In this document: piece by piece, positions 25,354 to 32,737 of the stretch
Numbering within the stretch: the first letter of the stretch is position 1
Layout: every line of letters starts with the position of its first letter
Made by a program: the position numbers and the translations under genes
Source: Ignavibacterium sp.
GTDB lineage: Bacteria; Bacteroidota; Ignavibacteria; Ignavibacteriales; Ignavibacteriaceae
Assembly (NCBI GenBank): GCA_018335755.1
Contig: JAGXRK010000063.1
Location: 1 to 64,000, forward strand
Direction: 5' to 3'
Length of the DNA: 64,000 bases
The notes under the pieces: model-generated
Told to the model about the DNA's origin: nothing
The model's database searches: none
Seen by the model: only the letters and a program-made list of their open reading frames with translations

Positions 25354-27579
25354 CTATTTGATTAATAGCATTTTACGCGTTTGTAAAAATTCTCCTGCTT
25401 TTAATTGATAGAAATAAATTCCACTTACCAACCTCTCTGCGTTGAACTCAACCTCGTACCTCCCTGCCGGTTTGTATTCATCGACAAGTGTTGCAATTTC
25501 ATTTCCTAAAATGTCAAAGACTTTTATAGTTTGATGACTGCCGACTGGCGACTGCCAACTGATTGTTGTACTTGGGTTGAATGGATTGGGGTAGTTTTGA
25601 TCAAGAGTAAATTCTGTTGGTAGTGTTTCTTCGCCATCAATACCAGTTACTATTACCTGCATTGAGTCTGTCCAGTAAGTCCAGCCATCGCTTAGCACTT
25701 CAACTTTGAAATTAAAGTAACCTGGGAATAGTGAATCTATGGCTCTTACCATAAAAGTAGTATTATTGCTTACAGTTGCTCCGGGTGCAATGCTACCTAA
25801 ATTTAATTGGGTCGTTGGCGATATGCTTTGTAACCAGGGATCATCACACTTTAGTATTACAGCCGCATTTGGTATGGTTACTGTATTTGATAAATTCTTC
25901 AAAAAAGTTTTTATCCTGTAATAAATTGATTGTATTGTATAGGTTATGCTATCCAGCACTACCGGTCCTGATGTTGTAAACTTTAGATTCTGCTTGTAGT
26001 AAAAATTTGAAGGAATCTCTACACCTTCATCCTTCAATAATAAATAATAAAAATTTTCTTCCTGTGGTACTGGACAAGTAGCGTAAAAAGCATTTGTGCT
26101 GATCTCGCTCATCTCAAACTCATCCATTAAGTTATCATTTATGTCATACAGGTATGCAGTTACAACGCTATTATAATTTTCAGGATTCAATTCTGTAGCA
26201 TTGATATGAAATGAATCCACCGATGGCGAACAGTAACTTGGATATACTTCGGCTTCTGAAATGTATGGTGGTTGATCAATTACTCCCGGACCCCAAGCTA
26301 AAATTTTGTTAGAATAACAGTTCTCTTCAGCTAGTGGCAATATTCTTTCAGGTATTGGCCAGAATCCATCGTTATCATTCCCCACTTCTGTTAAAAAAGA
26401 AAAAATCTTTGGTTTGATAGTTTGTTCCCCATATATCCAATCACAAGGATAACCGTTACAAGGATATGCATCTGAAATATAGTTGCCATTTTTATAACCA
26501 CTGAATTGGGTTGCTAAAGTTATTATCGAATTATAGATAGCGGAGTCAGGAGTTTGCAACATATTATACCCCCACGGTGTAAAGATTACATTCCAGTAAG
26601 AGTGAAAATTGTGAACAATTTTAAAATTTTTTGAAAGAATAAAGTCTCTTAAAACCTGACATTCCGATTCTGAAAATGGCTCAGTACCTCGATAGTTCCA
26701 ATCAACCGGGTTAGGACTGGAACCAATATTATCATATCCCCACATGTAACTAAAATTTCTTGCCAGATCTACTCCATCGTATGAGTTAATTATGTTGTTT
26801 GTATCATTATCTCTTAAATTCTTGCGCCACATTCCTCCGCCATCAGGGGAAATAGCTTCATTGTAAACATAACCATCGGGGTTTATTACCGGGACGAAGT
26901 AAAATTCGCGATTATCTACTAGGTAAGTTACTTCAGGATCAGTTCCATAATTTTCAAGTAAATAATACATAAAATATATTACTGACATCATCCCTGCTGG
27001 TTCCCTTGCGTGTATAAGTGAATTATAAAATACTTGAGGTTCATTTTCGTTCATATCCGGATTGTCTGAAATTTTAACTGCCCAGATTGTCCTACCTTCT
27101 ATTGATGATCCAATTGAATCTTTTTCAGTAATAAGATTTGGATATTCGGTTCGCATATCATCAAGCTGAGCAACTACTTCAGAAAAGGTATAGAATCCCC
27201 CCATACTTCCATATTCAAATTCAGCTAATTTTTTTATTTTTTTAAGTTTTATTTTTTCTCTTGATTTCTTTGTGCGTTCCAGATAGTCTTTTGTAACATC
27301 ATCAATCAAGATTTCAAATTGATATCTGGATAGTTTTAACTTTTCTATCTGGACACTATCCATATAGGTCTCAAAATAGTTTTCAAACATTTTAACTTGT
27401 TCAATAACAATTCCTTGCTCTCGTAATTTGTTAATGTCGCATCTGTCATTAATGAATATTTTTACATAACTGACCTTATAATATTGTACCTGATCGGGCC
27501 ATTCCTGTTGGAAAGCTGGGATGTTTTTGAGAAATAAAGAAAAGAACAATGAAAGCATAATTAAAACTAAATTTTTCAT
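25354..27579 (-). CDS. Secreted M14 zinc carboxypeptidase with T9SS tail
   Basis: 741 aa from the ATG at 27579, chosen because GGAGG lies just upstream and a signal peptide (KNLVLIMLSLFFSLF) follows; a longer in-frame start is less likely. M14 domain about 125-425: zinc ligands His190 and Glu193 ('IHAREPAG') and His326 ('NFHSYWN'), catalytic Glu398 ('LTEVGND'), with 'FVPVINPDGY' conserved. C-terminal Ig-like segments and the sorting domain ('LDQNYPNPFNPSTTI') ending 'RKMLLIK'. Digests protein outside the cell. Its tail subtype matches the propeller gene at 22012. Cargo of the element. Confidence 0.93.
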   Translation of the reverse strand: MKNLVLIMLSLFFSLFLKNIPAFQQEWPDQVQYYKVSYVKIFINDRCDINKLREQGIVIEQVKMFENYFETYMDSVQIEKLKLSRYQFEILIDDVTKDYLERTKKSREKIKLKKIKKLAEFEYGSMGGFYTFSEVVAQLDDMRTEYPNLITEKDSIGSSIEGRTIWAVKISDNPDMNENEPQVFYNSLIHAREPAGMMSVIYFMYYLLENYGTDPEVTYLVDNREFYFVPVINPDGYVYNEAISPDGGGMWRKNLRDNDTNNIINSYDGVDLARNFSYMWGYDNIGSSPNPVDWNYRGTEPFSESECQVLRDFILSKNFKIVHNFHSYWNVIFTPWGYNMLQTPDSAIYNSIITLATQFSGYKNGNYISDAYPCNGYPCDWIYGEQTIKPKIFSFLTEVGNDNDGFWPIPERILPLAEENCYSNKILAWGPGVIDQPPYISEAEVYPSYCSPSVDSFHINATELNPENYNSVVTAYLYDINDNLMDEFEMSEISTNAFYATCPVPQEENFYYLLLKDEGVEIPSNFYYKQNLKFTTSGPVVLDSITYTIQSIYYRIKTFLKNLSNTVTIPNAAVILKCDDPWLQSISPTTQLNLGSIAPGATVSNNTTFMVRAIDSLFPGYFNFKVEVLSDGWTYWTDSMQVIVTGIDGEETLPTEFTLDQNYPNPFNPSTTISWQSPVGSHQTIKVFDILGNEIATLVDEYKPAGRYEVEFNAERLVSGIYFYQLKAGEFLQTRKMLLIK

Positions 27580-28136
27580 AGCAACCTCCGATAAATATTT
27601 TTTATTATCAGGGTGTTCAGTCGCTTTAGTTACAGAATGACTCAGCACTCTGAATTTGTATGTAGTTTTCAATTTTGCATCAGTCAAAGACCAATCCCCT
27701 CATTTAATTTTTATAAATTGCCCTGTCCTCAAATGATATAAGTAAAATTCTGAAAGTCGGTACTTTTTATATACCTGTTCCTGGTTCAGCCGCCGTCAGG
27801 ACTTAAATAATTTTTTAATTGTACACCTATATGGTAAGGTTTGGAAAACTATTTGTCTACCAATTTTGTCTTTATTTCTATCACTTTTGTACTCGACCCT
27901 TTGAAAACGAGCGATTTTTATTTCGTGTTTATTAAGTATTGTTAAATGTGTTTGGATCTTATTTCGGGAGAGTAATCCGGTGTGTTATCTCTGCAAGTTC
28001 ATTCAGTAATTTAACTCTGAAAATCTTGCTCTCTCGATGATGTATATATAACTACCCATACAAACAAAGTATTAATTTTTAACAAAGTCAACTTTGTTAC
28101 TTATTCGGCAAGTATTGATTAATGTGAAGTTACAAT

Positions 28137-28163
28137 AAAAAACCCCGATGCATTGCACCGGGG
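28137..28163 (-). terminator. Orphan copy of the peptidase terminator hairpin
   Basis: Nearly identical to 25283-25310 apart from loop bases and a G-run after it. The T-run faces the minus strand, but no minus-strand gene ends here. Confidence 0.6.
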
Positions 28164-28253
28164 GGGGCGTTCTAATAAACAATACAACAAAAGGTCGGGG
28201 GTAGCCTAATTTTGTCACTTCAAACTTAAGAATTTTATCTTTTTCTTTCAAAC

Positions 28254-28297
28254 GTTCAGGCATATTATTTCATCTTACAAATAATCCGCCTTCACTT
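28254..28297. repeat. 44-bp imperfect direct repeat, copy 1
   Basis: Matches 28510-28553 at 40 of 44 positions, same orientation. Both copies end in CCGCCTTCACTT. Function unknown. Confidence 0.7.
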
Positions 28298-28509
28298 ATC
28301 ATTCCCTGAATAAAAAATAAACCTGTCTGCTTTATTTCAGCCTTCGCCTGTTTTCTTTTTGATTTAGCCAGGCTCAATTGTATCGGGCATACAGGCTTAT
28401 TTTTCTGAAACGCAGTGCGGTTATTTACTCCATCGTTCCTTCATTACGTTCCTTTCCTCTCTTCATTCAGTCGCTCAGTCGCAAAAAACCTTAATGCATC
28501 TGCTTAATA

Positions 28510-28553
28510 GTTCAGGCACAATATTTAATCTTACAAATATTCCGCCTTCACTT
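28510..28553. repeat. 44-bp imperfect direct repeat, copy 2
   Basis: Second copy of the repeat at 28254-28297, 256 bases further on. Confidence 0.7.
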
Positions 28554-28604
28554 CACTTCTCTTTCCGGAAACAACTTTCAAATAGTATTGCTCACTTAAT
28601 AAAT

Positions 28605-28723
28605 TGCTTACTTTTGCTTACCACCGTTTCTTTCAGGGAAAGGTTTTTTTTCGGGCTGACTGCCCTCAGTTAAATTACCAGGGCAAGGTTCGGGTGGATA
28701 AAAAATGCTTACTTTTGCTTACC
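28605..28723. repeat. 18-bp exact direct repeat pair
   Basis: TGCTTACTTTTGCTTACC occurs at 28605-28622 and 28706-28723, 101 bases apart, within the noncoding region. Each copy itself contains two GCTTAC units, giving an iteron-like look. Confidence 0.6.
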
Positions 28724-28887
28724 TCTGTTTATATCCTCGTAAACATTTTTTCCCAGGAAAACAGCGAAGGGTTAATTTGCTTCTTCAATCGTAAAGCACT
28801 AGCCTGACGGCTAACTCACTTTCCTTCACTCAGTCGCAAAATAACCTGTCACGATGGAATAGCTAAAAACACTGTTCCGCTCTTTTC

Positions 28888-28978
28888 GTTTGGTTATCAC
28901 CAAACAGATGCCGCTCCACAGTATTTTTTTATCACTTATCTTAAGTGCAAAGAATGTGGTTATCACCACATACTTTGC
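28888..28978. promoter_or_regulatory. Dyad cluster with shared GGTTATCACC core
   Basis: Three inverted repeats: GTTTGGT-TATC-ACCAAAC at 28888-28905; CACTTA-TCT-TAAGTG at 28933-28947; and a 14-bp stem with one mismatch at 28947-28978 centred on ATGTGGT-TATC-ACCACAT. The first and third share the core GGTTATCACC. They could be operator or origin sites of the element, or RNA hairpins. Confidence 0.55.
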
Positions 28979-29317
28979 TTTTAATTTTTAATCTCTTCCC
29001 TGAACTAATCCCGCTTCAATGGCAGTTCTTTTAAAAAGTTTTTTGCCCCTGTTTACAATGTACATTTGTCATCTTAACTGAAAATCCTCAGTACACTTTC
29101 ATTGTCATTCTTACTTAACACCCGCAAGGGTATATAAACAAAGCTGCTAAATAAGGGACAAAAACATTTTACCATTTTACTAACGTAAGCCAAGCTTCGC
29201 ATCGGCAAAATTTTTCGCCCTCATTCTTAACGCAGCTTTGCCCTTGCGCTTTAGCAGTAAATCGTTGGGTTTTTCGACTAAGGGGCAAAAATGTTTTTTT
29301 TCACAGCGAGGTAGGTA

Positions 29318-29536
29318 ATGTTACTGGCTAAAGTAGTTTATAAAAATACTCTATACAGGTTAGTTGCTGTAAAGCAGTTAAATAAAACCGTTTACTTCGT
29401 AAACGCTTTTACTCAAAACGGCACTTTTCATTCTGAAAGGTTTTCTAATCTGTGCAGCGCTTACGGTTATTTCAAACAGTTCAAACACAAAAAATCAAAA
29501 TCAATCAACAATCAAATTCAGGTGGCTTTATGGTAA
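29318..29536 (+). CDS. Small unknown protein, first gene of element module
   Basis: 72 aa, basic ('FKQFKHKKSKSINNQ' near the C-terminus). The ribosome site GAGGTAGG before the ATG supports it. No family recognised. Its stop overlaps the start of the next gene, so it is likely translated as part of the six-gene plus-strand module. Confidence 0.6.
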   Translation: MLLAKVVYKNTLYRLVAVKQLNKTVYFVNAFTQNGTFHSERFSNLCSAYGYFKQFKHKKSKSINNQIQVALW

Positions 29537-29721
29537 CAAAACGCAAAAAACTTTATATGCTTCTTTATTCAAAACTCGTTAAAGAAGGGTATTTCAACAC
29601 AGCATCCTGCATACTGCATAACTTAATCGGTATTAAAGGCGCAAAACAATATCTGCCAAGTATAATTTTCTGGTGCAACGTTTACGATATTGATTTACAG
29701 GAGTGGTTTAAAAATGTTTAA
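29530..29721 (+). CDS. Small unknown protein of element module
   Basis: 63 aa from the ATG at 29530, preceded by AGGTGG and overlapping the previous stop by 7 bases; a start further upstream would lie deep inside the first gene. Basic N-terminus (MVTKRKK) and a hydrophobic middle, no recognised domain. It overlaps the next gene by 8 bases. Confidence 0.55.
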   Translation: MVTKRKKLYMLLYSKLVKEGYFNTASCILHNLIGIKGAKQYLPSIIFWCNVYDIDLQEWFKNV

Positions 29722-30106
29722 TACACTTCTATTATCTCACAAAGCTTTAGGCAGTGCCGCACTCCGGTGCGGTGCTTCCAGCTTCGGGGTTAAAAACTGC
29801 GGTAAATTTTCAAAATATCCTTCGCAGTTTGTCGCAGTCTTCAAATCCCGGGAAAAGCGCAACAGGTTTATAAATTTTTTGCTTTCGCAAAATCTCAATT
29901 ATGAAGCCGATTACTACTATAAACACATTATGCACAATAATCAGTTTTTACATATCGTTTATGTAAAGCTTTATTTGTTCATACCATCAGAAAAAATCGG
30001 CTTTAATAATTTTCGTCAGCTGTGCAACTCAAAACAAATTGAGCATTACTCAAACAGCTGTTACAGTCACCCGCATTCACACTTATTAAATAAAAAAATC
30101 AATTAA
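29714..30106 (+). CDS. Unknown protein of element module
   Basis: 130 aa from the ATG at 29714, preceded by AGGAG. No known domain seen. It is basic and aromatic ('FKSREKRNRFINFLLSQ', 'HIMHNNQFLHIVYVKLY'), compatible with a nucleic-acid-binding protein, but this is a guess. Overlaps the previous gene and is followed 10 bases later by the ArdC-N gene. Confidence 0.55.
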   Translation: MFNTLLLSHKALGSAALRCGASSFGVKNCGKFSKYPSQFVAVFKSREKRNRFINFLLSQNLNYEADYYYKHIMHNNQFLHIVYVKLYLFIPSEKIGFNNFRQLCNSKQIEHYSNSCYSHPHSHLLNKKIN

Positions 30107-30116
30107 AGGAGATCGT

Positions 30117-30533
30117 ATGAAAGAGGAAAAGAAAGAACGCATTAAACAGTTAATAAAAAAACTCTCTGAGCTTTCAGAGGAGCAAAGGCAGTCAATTGTA
30201 GCAAAGCTCGGCATCAGAAATCCGGAAGGGCATTTGCTTTCAGACCGCAATCAGTCATTGTTATATCTTCAGGCAATGGGCAGTCCCTTGTCAGTTGTTG
30301 CAGGTTACAAGCAGTGGCAGAAATCCGGCAGGCAGGTAACAAAAGGTCAGCTTGGTTATATAATCGCTGTTCCCTCAGCAGTTCAAAAATCAAATTCAGT
30401 GCTCCCAATCAACGGCAACGAATCAACAACGGTTGACGCTGCCGATGATGATATATTCTTTTTATGGAAAGCTGTTTTTGATATTTCACAGACAGAGGAG
30501 ATCACAGAACAATCAAAGGGTAAAGCTGCTTAA
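30117..30533 (+). CDS. ArdC N-terminal-like ssDNA-binding domain protein
   Basis: 138 aa. Residues about 38-120 match the N-terminal domain of the antirestriction protein ArdC (DUF1738): 'DRNQSLLYLQAMG', 'VAGYKQWQKSGRQVTKGQLG' and 'VFDISQTEE' are hallmark motifs. The C-terminal metallopeptidase domain of full ArdC is absent, so the protein is a stand-alone ssDNA-binding domain. In ArdC this domain binds ssDNA and protects incoming DNA. A clear AAAGGAG ribosome site precedes the start. Likely partner of the ATPase at 31078. Confidence 0.85.
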   Translation: MKEEKKERIKQLIKKLSELSEEQRQSIVAKLGIRNPEGHLLSDRNQSLLYLQAMGSPLSVVAGYKQWQKSGRQVTKGQLGYIIAVPSAVQKSNSVLPINGNESTTVDAADDDIFFLWKAVFDISQTEEITEQSKGKAA

Positions 30534-30565
30534 CAAGGCAGCTTTACCGGGAAGGACCGGAAAGA

Positions 30566-30835
30566 ATGGAAAAATCAGAATTAATAAAAAATCTTTATTC
30601 GGAGTTAAACGAGAGCGAAAAATACGGACTTCAATTTGCGCTGTTTCCGCTTTGCATTCACCAGCAGATGCAACAGCATAATATTACTGCTGTTGATCTT
30701 ATCAAACACGATGAGAAGGTAAGAGCAGAACGCAACGAGAGGACAATAAACAACAGGAATAAAACAGACACGCAGTTTGATGATGATTTTCTTATGAGTC
30801 AGTATGATGAAAGAACGGAGCTGGAAGATGAATAA
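30566..30835 (+). CDS. Small acidic unknown protein of element module
   Basis: 89 aa. Predicted mostly helical and acidic at the C-terminus ('FDDDFLMSQYDERTELEDE'). No family recognised. The ribosome site GAAGGA lies upstream. It overlaps the next start by 8 bases. Confidence 0.6.
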   Translation: MEKSELIKNLYSELNESEKYGLQFALFPLCIHQQMQQHNITAVDLIKHDEKVRAERNERTINNRNKTDTQFDDDFLMSQYDERTELEDE

Positions 30836-31091
30836 GAACAATGGAAACTCAGGTCTTAAAGTTTATAAATGTTCCTCCGGCTGTATCATCAGCAGGAAGA
30901 AAATTCCATCAGGCGCAATCGCTGTAATACTTGAAGAGTTTGAAGATTATTTCGGGGTTAGCAATGTAAGGGTATTAATAGACCGCTTTGAAGGTCATTG
31001 CTCAAAGAAATATTTCTTTAACCACTTCTATTTTTTATCAACATTAAATGAATACTCAAATCAAAGGAGATATGAAAATGAAACTAAATGA
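30828..31091 (+). CDS. Small unknown protein of element module
   Basis: 87 aa from the ATG at 30828, overlapping the preceding stop; GGAAG lies upstream. It has spaced Cys residues ('YKCSSGCIIS' and 'GHCSKKY') but no recognised zinc-finger pattern. It overlaps the next gene's start by 14 bases, typical of a phage-like compact operon. Confidence 0.55.
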   Translation: MNKNNGNSGLKVYKCSSGCIISRKKIPSGAIAVILEEFEDYFGVSNVRVLIDRFEGHCSKKYFFNHFYFLSTLNEYSNQRRYENETK

Positions 31092-32184
31092 ATTCGCAAA
31101 CAAGTTATCAGCAAAAAACCACTTTGTAAAAGCTTCATTCGGCGGCTTTCAGGGTGCAGGTAAAACCAGAACAGCCACAGAGTTTATTATCGGATGCTAT
31201 AAGGATATGAAACTCACCAAACCGGTGCTTATCCTGGATAATGAAAAAGGCTCTCGCTTTTTAATTCCGATATTAAAGAAGGCAGGAATTGAAGCAATTG
31301 CAAAAGACACAACACACCTGAAAGACATTCACCAAGCTTTTGAGTTCCTCAATACCGGTCAAATTGATTTTCTGTTTATTGATTCACTCACAAAGATATA
31401 TTATCAGTTCATTAAGGATTATAAGCAGAAAAACAGAAAACAAAGAATGCTGCTGCAGGACTGGGGAACCGTGCTTCCTGCATGGCAGGAGGAGTTTTCA
31501 GACCGGTTCGTCGAAGTTGAAGGCAATATAGTTTTCACAGGCAGAGCAGGTTTTGAATATGCAAAGGAAGAGGACGAGAAAGACGATGAAGGCAACGTCA
31601 CTCACAAAGGGCAGTTTGTAAAATCCGGAGTAAAGATGAAGATCGCGGGTGAAACCCCGTACGAAACAGATCTTAACGTATGGATGCAGCTGGAAAAGTC
31701 GCTCGATGAACAGAAAAGACCACTGCAGAAAAATGTAGCATACATACTTAAGGACAGAAGCGATACGATCAATGCAAAGGCTTTTGAAATGCCGTCATAT
31801 AAAAACTTTCGTCCTGTAATCAGATTTATTCAGGGATTGCCGGTTGATGAAGTTGCAGGCGCAAGCTTTACGGAAAACCTTGCCCCGGGAAATGATCTTG
31901 AATGGGTGCAGAAAAACCTTGCAAGGAAAATTGAAGTTGAAAAGATACAATCTGTTTTTGATGAAAACGGTTTAGGCGATGCACGAAGCAAAGCAGACAA
32001 ACAGCTTAAAGCTGTTATCATTAAAAAGGTATTCGGCACAACCTCAACAACAGAGATCGAGAAAATGGATGCTGCACAGCTCAATCACTGCAGAGCAGTT
32101 CTTGATGATCTGTTCAAAACATTATCCGCTGCAAATCCGGAAGATCCACTCGCCTATCTTAATCAATTAGATCAGGCAGCCTAG
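31078..32184 (+). CDS. Phage-type AAA ATPase, Sak4/RecA-like
   Basis: 368 aa from the ATG at 31078, chosen because AAAGGAG sits at proper spacing from it and too close to the ATG at 31072. Walker A 'GFQGAGKT' (about 23-30) and Walker B 'FLFIDSLT' (Asp102). Further on come 'VFTGRAGFEY' and 'GETPYETDLNVWMQLE', typical of phage nucleotide-binding proteins of the AAA_24/Sak4 type, which promote single-strand annealing recombination with SSB. It is in the same operon as the ArdC-N ssDNA-binding protein. A terminator follows at once. Confidence 0.85.
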   Translation: MKLNEFANKLSAKNHFVKASFGGFQGAGKTRTATEFIIGCYKDMKLTKPVLILDNEKGSRFLIPILKKAGIEAIAKDTTHLKDIHQAFEFLNTGQIDFLFIDSLTKIYYQFIKDYKQKNRKQRMLLQDWGTVLPAWQEEFSDRFVEVEGNIVFTGRAGFEYAKEEDEKDDEGNVTHKGQFVKSGVKMKIAGETPYETDLNVWMQLEKSLDEQKRPLQKNVAYILKDRSDTINAKAFEMPSYKNFRPVIRFIQGLPVDEVAGASFTENLAPGNDLEWVQKNLARKIEVEKIQSVFDENGLGDARSKADKQLKAVIIKKVFGTTSTTEIEKMDAAQLNHCRAVLDDLFKTLSAANPEDPLAYLNQLDQAA

Positions 32185-32196
32185 CTGATGATAAAT

Positions 32197-32229
32197 AAAA
32201 ATGCGGGATGAAAGGTCCCGCATTTTTTT
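32197..32229 (+). terminator. Terminator of the element module
   Basis: Stem AATGCGGGA/TCCCGCATT (32200-32208 with 32216-32224) followed by a T-run, directly after the ATPase gene. Confidence 0.88.
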
Positions 32230-32442
32230 AATTCTACTTACGACAACCACCGACGCTCAGTCACAGTTTTTCTAAGTTCGTTATTTCCTTTACTCGCTCG
32301 GCTTCGGCTATGCTCACCCTGCCTATCGGACAGGCAGGTTTGTTCCGCTATCCTTGCCTCCCTTCGATACAAGTTCAATAACTTTCACTGCTAGTAAAAA
32401 CTGCGCCTTCGCTTATCGTCTTTAATGCAAAATAAAAAATCC

Positions 32443-32462
32443 TGGTGCCCATTTGGTGCCCA
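32443..32462. promoter_or_regulatory. Candidate right arm-type integrase sites
   Basis: Two direct copies of TGGTGCCCA starting 11 bases apart (32443 and 32454), about one helical turn, 87 bases inside the right att repeat. Same orientation as the left pair at 16145/16157. Confidence 0.45.
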
Positions 32463-32511
32463 AAATCGGAAAAACTCTGATTAGTTCTGATTAGTTGTGT
32501 GATGTTGAAAA

Positions 32512-32548
32512 ATAAAAAAAGCTGAAAACTTTTTATTTTCAGCCTTTT
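32512..32548 (-). terminator. Element-supplied terminator for the rebuilt tRNA
   Basis: Stem GCTGAAAA/TTTTCAGC (32521-32528 with 32536-32543) with the T-run on the minus strand. It lies directly after the tRNA 3' end but inside the element, replacing the stranded terminator at 16006-16038. Confidence 0.8.
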
Positions 32549-32596
32549 TGTGTGGGCCCAGATGGACTTGAACCACCGACCCTCTGATTATGAGTC
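32549..32596 (-). repeat. attR: 48-bp direct repeat within the tRNA gene
   Basis: Identical to 16040-16087. Here it forms the 3' half of the intact tRNA from the anticodon stem onward. It marks the right junction of the element. Confidence 0.93.
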
Positions 32597-32626
32597 AGAT
32601 GCTCTAACCAACTGAGCTATGGGCCC
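32553..32626 (-). tRNA. tRNA with anticodon CAT (Met or Ile2)
   Basis: 74 nt on the minus strand. Acceptor GGGCCCA pairs with TGGGCCC; D arm 'AGCTCAGTTGGTTAGAGC'; anticodon loop CTCATAA with CAT read at 32590-32592; T arm 'GTGGTTCAAGTCCAT'. CCA is not encoded (the gene is followed by CAC). Anticodon CAT means either elongator Met or, if lysidine-modified, Ile2 reading AUA. Acceptor pairs C4-G69 and C5-G68 resemble those used by TilS in E. coli tRNA-Ile2, so Ile2 is possible. Integration site of the element. Confidence 0.95.
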
Positions 32627-32737
32627 TGATTTTTAGAGCACAAAATTACAATTTCTGTATTCATAAATCAAGTTCTGTAAAATAACAAAGAGATTCAAAT
32701 GAACCGCATTTAAACTTAATCCAGCTGTCATCAGATC

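Larger units (their letters stand above)
27580..29317. other. Long noncoding region of the element
   Basis: About 1.7 kb with no convincing ORF. It holds a second copy of the 25288 hairpin (28137-28163), a 44-bp direct repeat with four mismatches (28254-28297 and 28510-28553), an 18-bp direct repeat (28605-28622, 28706-28723), and a cluster of dyads at 28888-28978. The end nearest 29318 should contain the promoter of the recombination module. It could include a replication origin or operator region. Confidence 0.6.
32230..32548. other. Right-end noncoding region of the element
   Basis: No ORF. It holds a CCTGCCT/AGGCAGG palindrome at 32318-32338, the paired TGGTGCCCA sites at 32443 and 32454, and the minus-strand terminator described separately. 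Confidence 0.6.
16040..32596. mobile_element. 16.5-kb tRNA-inserted integrative element
   Basis: Bounded by a perfect 48-bp direct repeat derived from the 3' half of a tRNA gene, with a tyrosine integrase 20 bases inside the left repeat, as in classic genomic islands. It contains an HTH protein, four T9SS-tail proteins, a small unknown gene, a 1.6-kb noncoding region with dyads and repeats, and a six-gene module with ArdC-N-type and Sak4-like proteins. No relaxase, coupling protein, capsid, portal or terminase gene is seen, so it is not evidently a conjugative element or intact prophage; a satellite or mobilisable island is likelier. The right-hand module looks visibly less AT-rich than the host. 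Confidence 0.88.

Noticed and set aside
17740-27579. Possible photosynthesis genes from YCF48 repeats
   Set aside because: These are exported proteins with T9SS tails; no photosystem genes are present and YCF48-type repeats are common in secreted propellers.
28072-28263. 63-aa minus-strand ORF
   Set aside because: It spans the duplicated hairpin and part of a repeat; no family and no ribosome site.
28254-28723. Possible CRISPR array
   Set aside because: Only two copies of each repeat, with unequal spacing, imperfect identity and no cas genes.
28604-28807. 67-aa plus-strand ORF
   Set aside because: It begins within the 18-bp direct repeat region and has no coding character.
29318-32184. Antiphage defence operon
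   Set aside because: Recognisable members are recombination or antirestriction type; no nuclease, toxin or sensor domain was seen in the unknown proteins.
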